In this document: in pieces, positions 39,701-63,931 of the stretch
How the letters are laid out: each line of letters opens with the position of its first letter
How positions within the stretch are numbered: the first letter of the stretch is position 1
From: Sitta carolinensis
Lineage: Eukaryota; Chordata; Aves; Passeriformes; Sittidae
Direction: 5' to 3'
NCBI GenBank assembly: GCA_032173965.1
Contig: CM063292.1
Location: 1,132,501 to 1,196,500 of the forward strand
Length of the DNA stretch: 64,000 bases
Program-made: the position numbers and the translations under genes
The notes under the pieces: model-generated
What the model was told of the DNA's origin: nothing
Database searches by the model: none
Seen by the model: the letters and a program-made list of their open reading frames with translations, nothing else

Positions 39701-40444
39701 GGTGCCGCTGAGGAAGTGGCAGGATCCGGGCTGGGCGCCGCTTCCTGCTCCTGTCACAGCCCCACATCCCCTGCTCCCCCTGCCCTGCTCCCCATCCCAG
39801 CGGCTCGGCACTGATCCACAGGGGAACGCTGCAGGGGCCCGGAGCCTCCTGAGGGTCCCGAGAAGGGACCAGGGACAGCACTCAGCACTGAGCAGGAACT
39901 TCCCCCAGGGCAGCCTAAACCCGGCTTCCCGGTACCCTGCCCAATCCCGCCGGGCTGCGGCGCCGGGGATTCCCTCGGCTGCAGGGAAGGTCCCGTGGGA
40001 TCCCCGGGAAAGCTGTCCCCAGTTCCCGCACAGCCCTGGGGTGCCCGGCCCGGGGATCCCCTGGGAAAGCTGTCCCCTGTTCCCGGACAGCCCTGGGGTG
40101 CCTGGCATGGGGATCCCCTGGGAAAGCTGTGCCCTGTTCCCGCACAGCCCTGGGGTGCCTGGCATGGGGATCCCCTGGGAAAGCTGTGCCCTGTTCCCGC
40201 ACAGCCCTGGGGTGCCCGGCCCGGGGATCCCCCCCCGGGCAGTCCCAGTAGGGTTTCCCAGGTGGGGTTTTCCCACAGTGAGGGAGCAGCTGTGCATGCC
40301 GCGGGGCCAGGTGACCTTTGCTCACCCGTCGATGACCGGCGTGGTGCTCATGATGCGCTCGGCCTCCTCCAGGTGCTGCTGTCCAGTGCTGGGCAGTGCC
40401 AGCGCCAGCGCCAGCACCAGCACCCACACGCTCCCGCCTGGCAT
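36782..40444 (-). CDS. DPEP1: DPEP1, GPI-anchored renal dipeptidase
   Basis: This zinc metallo-dipeptidase on the outer cell surface hydrolyses dipeptides and leukotriene D4. Exons in order are 40444-40326, 39259-39127, 38840-38708, 38632-38482, 38386-38317, 38055-37879, 37796-37712, 37636-37561, 37413-37278 and 36964-36782, giving 420 residues with agreeing phases. The signal peptide is roughly residues 1-20. Zinc ligands are all present: H41 and D43 in DGHNDLPW, E146 in VEGGHS, H219 in DLAHVSV and H240 in FSHSSAY, with the active-site D309 in GFGGDYDG. The C-terminus ends in a hydrophobic GPI-attachment signal. Both hydrophobic termini are Leu-Ala repeats encoded by a GCCAGC-type hexamer. 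A noncoding first exon upstream is likely but not resolved. Confidence 0.96.
38151..38222. repeat. (GGAT)n microsatellite, DPEP1 intron 5
   Basis: A near-perfect tetranucleotide run of about 70 bases with one GATGAT interruption near the end. Confidence 0.95.
39371..39447. repeat. (CCAT)n microsatellite, DPEP1 intron 1
   Basis: About 70 bases of CCAT with two CCCAT phase slips. It is the reverse-complement motif of the microsatellite at 38151-38222 in the same gene. Confidence 0.95.
39998..40243. repeat. About 62-bp minisatellite, DPEP1 intron 1
   Basis: Four head-to-tail copies of a unit that begins GGATCCCCTGGGAAAGCTGT and continues with TTCCCGCACAGCCCTGGGGT. The copies are nearly identical, so the expansion is recent. 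Confidence 0.92.
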
Positions 40445-41563
40445 CTTCTCCTGCTGGGTGCTGCTGGGGACAAGGGGGGACCTGTCACCACCGTGTGAGC
40501 TCATGCACTGGGATGGCTGCCCCGCGCTCCTCTGTCCCCTCCCGCGGTCAATGAATAACCAGGAGTGCAGCGTTGCCCTTCCCCGATGCCCTGTGCCCGC
40601 CTGGCAGTGCCAGAGCTCCACATCCACGGCCTCCCCCTGTCCAGCCCCGGTGGCTGTGCCGTGCCAGGGCCTCTCCTCCGAGCCGCGGTGACGCTCCCAA
40701 CCCGTCTAATGAAGCCCAGACTTCTTTCGGTTGGGAAAGTGCCAGTCCCATCCGCGCCTTAGCCTCCCCGACACTGGCATCCATCGGCACCCCCGGTTCA
40801 TCCCCAGCATCCCCGGCACCCCCAGCCCCGCTCACCCCGGCCCTGGGACACTTGGGCAGTCCCTGCCTGCGACGGCTGTGAATTAAAGTTTTCCGGCTTG
40901 CGTGCGGTGACGGGGCTGGGATGGGCTCCAGCCACCCCAGGGCCACCCCCGCCCTGGCGCCGCAGCAGCCTCCTGCCCGGGGCAGGCAGCCGGGGTGGCA
41001 GGGCCGTGCTGCGGGGCTGCTGCTGCTCCTCCAGGTGTGCTTGGATCCCCCACACTCCGCTCCCGCTGCAGCGTCCCGAGGGGAAACTGAGGCATCGTTG
41101 TCCTGCGGATACTGCGCATCCCTGCTGGCTCCGGCTGTGGTGTCCTTCCCAGCAAGAGGCCTTGGTCGGGCTTCTGGGAATGGCATGGAGCCACGTGGAG
41201 ATGGCTGCTCCAACTGGACACCTCATCCCGGGGTGCGCTGCGATGGGAACCCCCTGCTCCGGTGCCAGCCATGGGGCGCTCGGGGTGCGGACGCTGTGGG
41301 GCCGGCATCCCTCGGCCTTCCTGGCCCCCTCCCCGAGGTGACGCGGTCCCCGCGTTTCTGCCGGCTGCGGCGGCGGGCCTGGGAAGAGAGCACTCCCATC
41401 CCACCCATCCCGTCCCGTCCCATCCCATCCCGGGTGCCTCCAGCCCCTGCCAGCAGCGCTCTCCCGGCGCTGGCCCCAGAGCGGCCGGATCCCGGCTCCC
41501 CGGCAGGAATGTGCCGGGGGGTTCCGGCCCCCCGCCCGCCGGGGCCGCTTCCTCTTTCAGCGC
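40445..41563. promoter_or_regulatory. Divergent intergenic region, DPEP1 / SULT
   Basis: This 1.1-kb interval lies between two divergently transcribed genes. It should hold the DPEP1 5' UTR and promoter and the upstream region of the sulfotransferase. I see no additional gene. A pyrimidine-rich GC segment precedes the TATA box of the sulfotransferase. Confidence 0.45.
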
Positions 41564-41602
41564 TATATAAGCGGCTCCCGGCTCGTCCCGGCTGGCCGGG
41601 CC
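41564..41602 (+). promoter_or_regulatory. TATA-box promoter of the sulfotransferase gene
   Basis: TATATAA at 41564-41570 lies 33 bases before the ATG at 41603, so the start site would be at about 41595 with a very short 5' UTR. CTTCCTCTTTCAGCG upstream includes an ETS-like element. A TATA promoter suits a tissue-restricted gene and differs from the CpG promoters of its neighbours. Confidence 0.65.
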
Positions 41603-43168
41603 ATGGATCGCATGAAGGTGACCGAGACCTTTGCGGGCATCGCCCTGCCCGGCCACCTCCACACCCAGGAATCCCTCGGCTTCGCCGCCGCCTTCACCTT
41701 CAGCCCCACCGACGTGCTGATCGCCACCTACCCCAAATCGGGTGAGGGGATGGGAGGGACACGGGGACAACGAGGGAAGGCGGTGGGACAGGGCTGGGAC
41801 CCCGAGCTGGAGGGAGGGGTCTCTTCTGGAGCTGCTGGCGGGGCTGGGAGGCGGCCGCGCTTGGAGACACCCGGAGCTGGTCTGTCCCGCTGCCGTACTG
41901 TCCCCAGCCCTGCACTGGTGTCCCTGGGGGCTCAGGGAGGGGGGACACGGCGCTGCCAGCCCAGCTGGGATGGGATGGAATGGGACAGGGCAGGACAGGC
42001 TGAGCCGTGCTCCCTGTGCCATGCCATGTCGTGGTGCCCCGAGACCCTGCCCTGACCCCCACCTCTGCAGGCACCACCTGGATGCAGGAGATCCTGACGC
42101 TGCTGTTCAGCCTCGGAGATGCCCGCCCGGCCAAGACCATTCCCAACTGGGAGCGGGCGCCCTGGCTGGAGCAGATCTACTGCCGGGACGCGCTGCGGGA
42201 CACCCAGACCCCGCGGCTCCTCACCACCCACCTGCCCGCCCACGTCCTGGCCCCCGCCCTGCAGCGCAGCAAGGCCAAGGTGCGAGGGGTCCCCAGTGGG
42301 CTGGGGGGGTCCCTGCAGGGACATCCCACACCCACGGGGCTTCCCACAGCCGGGGAAAGCCTGTAGGCTTTCTGAGCAGGGTGGAGAGGAATCCCCCCAG
42401 CTGCAGGGGTGACACTGTGTCCCACCAGGTGATCTATGTGGTCAGGAACCCCAAAGATGTCGCCGTCTCCTTCTACCACTTCCACCACCTGGCCAAGTTC
42501 CTGCCCGACCCCAGCTCCTTTGATGCCTTCCTGACGCAGTTCCTCGAGGGCACAGGTAGGGAGGGACTGGGGGATTGTGAGGGGAGGGAACTCAGCCTCA
42601 GGGCCCCCCATCATCCCCCACCTCCCCCCAGTGCACTACGGCTCCTGGTTTGACCACGTCAAGGGCTGGCTGGGCCAGCGGCACCTCCTGGACATCCTGT
42701 ACGTCACCTACGAGGAGCTGCACCAGGTGAGCCCCGCCGGGTCCCCATCCCCGTCCCTGTCCCTGCTGGGGCCCGGTGCTGACCGTGCTCCTGCCCCAGG
42801 ACCTGCGCGGCACGGCACAGCGCCTCAGCACCTTCCTGGGGTGCCCGCTGGCCCCGAGCACGCTGGCAGCCCTGGAGCAGCACTGCAGCTTCTCCGCCAT
42901 GCGGGACAACGCCATGGCCAACTACTCGCTGATCCCCGCCGAGATCATGGACCACAGCCAGGGCCGCTTCATGCGCAAAGGTGGGGCAGTCGGGCTGGGG
43001 GGGTGGGCGTGGGGGGCGGCATCCCTGACTGCCTGTGCCCTCTGTCCCACAGGGGTAGTGGGGGACTGGCGCAGCCACTTCTCCCCCGAGCAAAATGCCC
43101 TCTTCAATCGTCGCTACCAGGAGGAGATGGGGGACACGGAGCTGCCCTCGCAGTGGCCCATGGCCTGA
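41603..43168 (+). CDS. SULT5A1: Cytosolic sulfotransferase, SULT5A1-like
   Basis: The enzyme transfers sulfonate from PAPS to a hydroxyl or amine acceptor in the cytosol. Six exons (41603-41741, 42071-42279, 42429-42555, 42632-42726, 42800-42980, 43053-43168) give 288 residues with matching phases. The PAPS loop is TYPKSGTTW (42-50), the catalytic histidine is H100 in THLP, the 3'-phosphate site is RNPKDVAVS (R122, S130), and RKGVVGDW spans 249-256. The KTVE dimer motif (KxxxTVxxxE) is not preserved (HFSPEQNALF). Overall it most resembles SULT2-type enzymes (YGSWFDHVKGW, NYSL). It sits between DPEP1 and CPNE7, where mouse has Sult5a1, so I name it by synteny. The substrate is unknown. Confidence 0.85.
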
Positions 43169-43465
43169 AGGACCCGGGTTTGGGGGGACACTGAGCCCTC
43201 ACGGGCTTAGACCCGCCGCATGGAGACCATGCACGGGCCCCCTCAGGCACCCACAGAACACCCCCCGTGCCACCCCGGCACCAGGGGCGGGGGTCTGCTG
43301 GGGAGCAGTGGCCCCCTCCCACCTCCTGCGGACGGGGAACTGTTCCGGCCATGCATTGTGGCCATCCCCGTGGCCTTGCTCCCCCCGGCCAGGGGCGTGC
43401 GGCCGTGACCCCCCCTTTCCGCCCATCCCGCCCTGCGGAAATAAATATTTATTGCTGTTCCCGTG
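43169..43465 (+). terminator. SULT5A1: Sulfotransferase 3' UTR and poly(A) signal
   Basis: AATAAA at 43440-43445 is followed by a T/G-rich stretch, giving a UTR of about 290 bases. Confidence 0.75.
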
Positions 43466-43514
43466 CTGTTCCCACGGGTGCGGGGCGGGAAGCAGCGCCG
43501 GCAGCGGGAAGAGC

Positions 43515-43570
43515 GGCTGTTATCAGCAACACATCGGGGCGGGGACGCAGCCCCGGGGACCTTATCAAGG
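43515..43570. promoter_or_regulatory. Paired GATA-type sites downstream of the sulfotransferase gene
   Basis: TTATCA occurs at 43520-43525 (GCTGTTATCAGC context) and at 43562-43567 (CCTTATCAAGG), 42 bp apart in a GC-rich patch. Function is only suggested by the motifs. Confidence 0.25.
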
Positions 43571-43897
43571 GCCGGGGGCAATGACCGTGTGGGCAGCATG
43601 GCCCGGGCCGGGGTCACGGCATGGCGACAGAGCTGGAGGCAAGGAGCTGGCTCCTCCAGCAGGACCCAGGGCCCTCCATCCCTGGGGTCTCCCTCCCACG
43701 GATCCCCTTCCAGTGCCCCCTGCCCCGACTGCCCTGGTTGGATGCTCCCCCTGCCCGTCTCCCCTCCTGGGGTGTTGGCACCGAGGGGTTTGTTCCACCC
43801 CCTAGCACCCTGGGGTCTCCCGGGCAGGCAGCACCCTGAGCTCCCCAGCTCCTCTTCGAGGAATTGCTCCATGGAGCCCCCGGCAAGCAGAGGCTCA

Positions 43898-43910
43898 GTC
43901 AATAATTAAC
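43898..43910. promoter_or_regulatory. HNF1-like site
   Basis: GTCAATAATTAAC differs by one base from the HNF1 consensus GTTAATNATTAAC. Kidney- and liver-type genes (DPEP1, SULT) flank it. Confidence 0.3.
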
Positions 43911-44282
43911 TGGCTTCCGTAGCCTGCCCCTGCAGGGCGAGCAGAGTGGGAGCTTGGCCTTGGCACCAGTGGGACCCCTGGCTAGAGCTGGCTGAGAGGG
44001 GCAGCTGGTGAGACCCTCCTTGGGGTCTGTGGCACTGTGGGACAGTGGCACCTGTGTCCCTCTGCCAGCCTCGTCAACCCTGCCACCTCTGCTAGCCCCT
44101 CCTGCCCGTGGGGACAACCCAGTGTGGTGTCTCTGGACGCTCCCAGCCCCGCGGGGTCCCTCTGCAGCCACCCCGGGGTACCCATCTGTCCCCAGGGCAG
44201 GACTGGCCCCTGCTGCAGCCTCCCGGGTTTGGGTTTCCACGGCAACATCCGTGATCCCGCCTTAAAGGGGATGAATCAAGAG

Positions 44283-44292
44283 CTATAAATAG
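44283..44292. promoter_or_regulatory. CTATAAATAG element (MEF2- or TATA-like)
   Basis: A perfect MEF2 consensus, which is also a TATAAATA box, lies in intergenic DNA. No open reading frame or splice pattern downstream supports a gene, so it is recorded only as a motif. Confidence 0.25.
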
Positions 44293-44624
44293 GCACTGAA
44301 TGAGGGTGCAGGTACTGCACCCCTGCCTTGTGCTGCCAGCAGTGCCCAAGGGCCAGCAGAGCCATCCCAGAGAGTGGCACCCACGTGGGACAGCCTGGCA
44401 CCTGTACCTGCAGCCAGGGAGGTGGCAGCGCCCTGGAGCCCAGCTCGGTGGACCCTGCACGGTGGCTCTGGGGTGGCCCCGACCCCGGGAGGCTGTGCCA
44501 GGCCCCCATTTCCACCCCGTGGTGGCCTTGGGCACACCCTGCCCAAGGGCATCACCTCGCCAGGAGCATCTGCTGGCACTGTGCTGGCAGCATCAGCACA
44601 CAGCCCGTGGCAGCAGCGTGGCAC

Positions 44625-45340
44625 TGTGCCCAGCATGTGGCACAGCGTGGTGCATGGCACGAGGCGCGTGGAACATGGCACACGGCATGTGGCACAGGGA
44701 ACATGGCACAGGGCTCAGAGAATATGGCACAGGGCACATGGAACATGGCACAGGGCACATGGAACATGGCACAGGGAACAGGGCACAGGGTACATGGAAC
44801 ATGGCACAGGGCATGTAGCACAGGGCACACAGAACATGGCACAGGGAACATGGAACAGGGTACAGGGCACATGGAACATGGCACGGGGCACACAGAACAT
44901 GGCACATGACAAATGGCACATGACAAACAGCACACGGGCACAGGGCACATGGAACATGGCACATGCCAAATGGCACATGGCACAGGGTATATGGCACATG
45001 CCAAATGGCACAGGGTATATGGCACATGCCAAATGGCACATGGCACAGGCCACATGACAAGGCACACGGCAAGTGGCACATCACAATGCTCATGTCACAT
45101 GGAACAGATACATGGAGCATGCCACACAGGACATGGCAGAGCATGTGGCACAGACAGCACGTGGAAAAGACACGTGGGACGTGGCACAAAGTGCATGACA
45201 CATGGCACACAACACACAGGGTGGCACACAGCACACGGTACATGGCACAGGCACACAGCATGTGGCACAGAGCACACGGTACATGGCACAGGGCACACAG
45301 CACATGGTATAGGGCACCTGGCACACAGCACGTGGCCGTG
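44625..45340. repeat. 700-bp minisatellite of ATGGCACAGGGCAC-like units
   Basis: Dozens of imperfect 10-15 bp units built from GGCACATGGAACATGGCACA fill the interval between the sulfotransferase and CPNE7 3' ends. The units drift from GGAACATGGCACAGGG to GGCACATGCCAAATGGCACA and then to AGCACACGGTACATGGCACA, so several subfamilies are stacked. Long open frames on both strands here are composition artefacts. Confidence 0.93.
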
Positions 45341-45590
45341 GCCGTGTGCCGGGCAGCAGGCCCCGCTCCGTTGCCGCCTCTCCCCGCTCCGTGCCCTGGA
45401 TTCGGGGCCGCGGCACCGCGGGGCGAGCGCCCGCCCCGGCACATCAAAGCCACGGCTGCTCCGGCGCTGCCGGCCGCGGACACTCGGAATGCGGGGGCTG
45501 CGGCTGTCCCCGGCTCTTGTCACCGCGTAGGGCAGCGTGAGGGGACACGGCAGCACCCAGAGAGCAGGAGGATGGGCACAGGGGTGGTGC
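45341..45590. other. Intergenic CpG-rich patch next to the minisatellite
   Basis: From about 45355 to 45530 the sequence is strongly CpG-rich (GGGGCCGCGGCACCGCGGGG and CTGCCGGCCGCGG) although no annotated start lies here. It ends before the CPNE7 poly(A) signal. No exon is supported. Confidence 0.45.
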
Positions 45591-45984
45591 TTTATTGGGG
45601 GATCATGCAGCCTCCAAATATCACAGTGACAGAGAAGCGAGGACCGAGGGGACCGTGGGGACAGCAGGGGGGATCCGGGCCACAGGGCACTGACCAGCAG
45701 GAGCGAGCAGCGCTGGGGGAGTCCTGCAGTGGGGGGCCGGGACTTTCCCCATGTCCCAGCCGAGGGGGGGGCTGTGGCAGGGCAGGGCCTGGCGGGGACC
45801 CTCCTGTCCCCTCGCCACGCCGGGACAGTGGGGGGGTCTCACTGGGGCACGTTGAGACTGGGGGGGGGGGCTTCATTGGGGCAACCCAAGGCTGGGGACA
45901 CTGAGAGTCTCTCACTGGGGGAACCGAGGCCGGAGCCGGGGGTTCCCTCGCTAGGGCAAACTGAGGTTGGGCTCCGGGGGTGCC
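45591..45984 (-). terminator. CPNE7: CPNE7 3' UTR and poly(A) signal
   Basis: A minus-strand AATAAA (45596-45591) follows the stop codon (45987-45985) by about 390 bases. Confidence 0.75.
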
Positions 45985-52940
<6,956 letters not shown>

Positions 52941-52949
52941 CGCTGCCAA

Positions 52950-53075
52950 CCCAGCTTTATGGAAGATGATGTAATTAGCTCAAATTTGGAGGGATTAAAA
53001 TGCAGATAGGGCTAACGAGCACGAGGGCAGCGCCGGGCCCGGGCTTTGGGAGCTAATCCCCAGCCTGCCTGGCAG
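52950..53075. promoter_or_regulatory. AT-rich homeodomain-site cluster upstream of CPNE7 (candidate conserved element)
   Basis: GATGATGTAATTAGCTC, GGAGGGATTAAAATGC and GGAGCTAATCCCC occur within 120 bases and give TAATTAG, GGATTA and TAATCCC cores. Base composition differs sharply from the flanks. There is no coding frame. Confidence 0.35.
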
Positions 53076-53079
53076 AAAT

Positions 53080-54120
53080 AGGCCACTCTCCTTCCCACCC
53101 CCCCCACGGCCCCCGGCACGGCTCGGTGGGACAGGAGGCACCAAGCCACAGTGGAACAAAGGGGCTGGGGGACACCGTGGCTCCTGGGCACAGGCAGCCC
53201 CTCACCAGGCACCTCCTGCCTCTGAACCACCCAGAGCCATGCAGCCGTGCCAGGGCTCCAGCACCGAGTGCTCTGCTCTATCCCATCCCAGAACTGATGA
53301 AACAGTGGGCTGGGTGAGTGCTCCTGGAGCAGCTCTGATCACACCAACACATCCCAGTGACCCCTCAGCTCCTGTCCAGGGATAGGCAGAGCCTGGGGTG
53401 CCCCCAACAGCCACGAGGATCGGCCAGAACCCCCATCTCTCCTGTGGTGCCACTTGAAATATCACAGGATCATTTAGGTCGGAAAAAGACTCCAAGATCA
53501 GCTCTCCCCAGCACTGTCAAGGCCACTGCAATGTCCCCAAGTGCCCCATCTACCATGGGATGGGCTCTTAATTCATGAAGAAATTGCTACAAGTGTCCCA
53601 GAACTGCAGCAGGGGCTGAGCCATAGGCCAGGGAGTGCAGGATGGCAGAGCACCACAGTCCAGCCCTGGGCCTCTGGCCTCATCCAAGCCCAGCTGAGGG
53701 GTTGGGACATACCTGGCTCCCCCTGCACCCCCCAATAAGTGGGGAAAGCCCCCATAAGTGGGCAGTATGAGTGACCCCCACACTGATACCCAACTTGTAG
53801 TACAGCTTTGCCTCCCACAGAGGTGTGGAAATCATCAAACCAGAAATACGGGCATGGAAGGGATAGCAGCCAAAGCCTGGCAAAGAGGGGTTCAGAACAC
53901 CCAGAGCCTCTCAGAATCAGAGCAGAAGGCAGCCCAGGCTGCAGCCCTGACAAGGCAGAGGAGTGGGCACAAGGCAGGTGTTCAACTGGCTTTCAGGGAA
54001 ACGTGGAGCCTCCAATCACAGCAAACGAGGCTTCCCACGCTCAAACACATCCCAGCACCACCACCAGCACACGGGGCGGCTCCGCTCGGAACATGTGCCC
54101 CAAAACCACAGCACACTCGG
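53080..54120. other. Intergenic region CPNE7-RPL13
   Basis: No gene is recognised. It contains a short reverse CR1 piece near 53455-53520 (ATCACAGGATCATTTAGGTC). Confidence 0.5.
53455..53530 (-). repeat. Short CR1 LINE 3' fragment (reverse orientation)
   Basis: ATCACAGGATCATTTAGGTC followed by GGAAAAAGACTCCAAGATCA is the reverse complement of the CR1 3' terminus. Confidence 0.75.
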
Positions 54121-54133
54121 CTCTCTAGGGCTC

Positions 54134-54160
54134 TTTATTGACAGTTCTGGGGAGAACAGT
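54134..54160 (-). terminator. RPL13: RPL13 poly(A) signal and very short 3' UTR
   Basis: A minus-strand AATAAA (54139-54134) lies only about 22 bases after the stop codon, typical of ribosomal protein genes. Confidence 0.85.
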
Positions 54161-59119
<4,959 letters not shown>

Positions 59120-59285
59120 TTAACGCGGGGACGGCCGAGGCGCCCCCAAGCCCGCGGGCCCCGGCCCGGCGCGGCCCCATCGGCGCGGCCGGGGCCTCCC
59201 CCGGGCCCCGCGCGGGGCTGTGGCGGCGGCAGGCGCGGCCCTGGCGGGCGGATGGCGGTGGATGGAGCGCCCGGCCCTCACTCAC

Positions 59286-59318
59286 CTCCCGCCACGACAA
59301 TGGCGACCGGAAAGGAAG
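59286..59318 (-). promoter_or_regulatory. RPL13: RPL13 noncoding exon 1 with 5' terminal oligopyrimidine
   Basis: On the minus strand CTTCCTTTCC (59318-59309) is a TOP-type start. It is followed by CGGTCGCCATTGTCGTGGCG and a GTGAGT donor at 59285. The AG acceptor before GCCGCAGCC-ATG (59101) fits as the next splice site. A TOP implies mTOR/LARP1-dependent translation, as known for ribosomal protein mRNAs. An AAGATGGCGGC YY1 site lies about 100 bp upstream (59422-59432). Confidence 0.7.
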
Positions 59319-59319
59319 C

Positions 59320-60713
59320 GCTGGCGCGGCGGGGCCGGAAGTGCCCCGGCGGCGCCCAATGGGCGGCGCGGAAGCGCCCGGAGAGGGGCAGGGCCAGCGG
59401 CGGCTTCCCGTGCCCGCAACAAAGATGGCGGCGCTTAAAGGGGCCGCGCACCGCCGGGGACACGGGACCGCCGGGAACGGGAACACGGGAACGGGACCGC
59501 GGGGAGCGGGAACACGGGGAGCGGGAACACGGGGAGCCAGGCCAGGCTCCATCGGCGGCAGCAGCTCGCTGCGCTCTCTCCCTTGCCCAGCCACCTCCTG
59601 GGCACGGGGATGGGATGGGCACTGGGCAGGGGTCACGCTGGTCCCAAACCCGAGGAATCCCCATCCAGCCCCAGAGCAGGAGCCCTGCTCCCTGCCCTCC
59701 TGGGGTAGCAGCATTGTCTGGCATGAGGCAGGAGAGGGATTGGGGCCTTCGATCCTGGGCAGGTCCCACAGCAGTGGGATCCACAGCCTTTGCTGGGAGC
59801 AATGGCACAGCAGTGCTGGCAGCACCCCAGAAACCACCAAGGACCCTGTGCTGTCCCCCTCTGCTCCACACAACTGAACTCCCCTCCCCACAAAGGTTTT
59901 GAAATTTCATCTGCTGCTGGAAAAGGAAATTCCAAGAGTGAGACTGGGAAGAAATGAACAACTTTGGAATTAAAACAACCCCAGCAGCAGCATCCAAAAT
60001 GTAGAAAACTCCTCGAGTCCCTGAACTCAAGGAAAATCACTCTCTAGGCACTGAGCTGGGACAGGGGAGTAGACACAGTGCAGAACATCTTCCCATTCCC
60101 AGGGAAGCAGGAGGCTCCCAGCTCCAGCCTGACCCGGGAGAGGAGCCTGGGAATGTGACAAAGACCCGAGGGCTGGGAGGTGTCAGAGCCCAGGCTCGGG
60201 CTGGGGTCTTTCAGGTCACAGACAGTCCTGATGGAGTAACTCCAGACAATAATCCTTCCTAAAAGATGCAGCCAGCCAGGGCACTCCAGGCAGCAACAAC
60301 CACTTTAATGCTTTCCCTGATGAACACCAGACAGCTCTGTCAGCAGGGCCTGTTTTGCAACAGACAAGAGGATGAAGCAGCTTTTCCTGAGGATTCCCAA
60401 CAAACACACTGGCTTTGCTGGATTTCCAAGAGCATCTCTCCAGCTCAGAACCAGCAGTTCAGAACAGTCTTCCCACATGTGCTCAGTCACCCACCGCACA
60501 GTTGATTTCCATGTCCCACTGCTGACCTCTGCACAGTTTTGCCTCAACCGCTGCTTGGGAAACACTTGCTGTAAAAACTGGACATAAATTATTGACCAGG
60601 GAGAAGGAGGCTCTTGTCCTGTACCACTCCACAGCTCTAATGAGCTTCATGTGTGCCAAAACACCCCCGGGAGCCTGACACATTGTACACACACAGCAGC
60701 ACGTTGTGGGCAG
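59320..60713. other. Region between RPL13 promoter and SPG7 3' end
   Basis: The first 250 bp are CpG-rich promoter DNA with GGGAACACGGG-type short repeats (59460-59535). The remainder shows no gene. A minus-strand ATTAAA (60309-60304) could be a distal SPG7 poly(A) site. Confidence 0.5.
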
Positions 60714-61156
60714 TTTATTCCAGCCAGGGCTGTTTGTGTGTTGTGTTCAAAAGTTACAAAAGAGCTGCAGCAGCCCAGCTTGGCCCCACAGGGCTGTCCC
60801 CATGCTGAGGACACAGCCCTGCCCTCCCGCCATGGCACAGAGCACAGCCAGAAGTGGCTTACATGGGACTTTCCACCCATTGGAGTATGTTCCCTGCTCC
60901 TGTGTACAAGAAACTTCCACATTGGGCTTACCCAACTCCTAATCACCACCACCCTGCCAGGAAACAATTCTGAAACCCTGAGGAGCTCTCCTTCCTTCAG
61001 GATAAAGCTCAAAGAGCCAACGTAGCCATCCCTTTGGGGCAGCAGCAGCAACACAGCAATTCCCTGCTCAGCACCTTTGATTCTGGAGCTGAGAAGGCAA
61101 AGGGTCTGTGTCCAAAAGAAACCTCCAGAGCCCTCCCATTCCACACGGCAGTGGGT
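60714..61156 (-). terminator. SPG7: SPG7 3' UTR and poly(A) signal
   Basis: A minus-strand AATAAA (60719-60714) lies about 440 bases beyond the SPG7 stop codon. Confidence 0.7.

Positions 61157-63931
<2,775 letters not shown>

Noticed and set aside
40883..42022. A 379-codon minus-strand frame opposite the sulfotransferase start
   Set aside because: No homology, Pro/Ala/Gly-rich, and antisense to a well-supported TATA promoter and first exon.
44593..45483. A 296-codon minus-strand frame and a 227-codon plus-strand frame in the ATGGCACAGGG minisatellite
   Set aside because: The encoded sequence is only the repeat unit translated over and over, open in several frames on both strands. There are no splice or promoter signals that fit.
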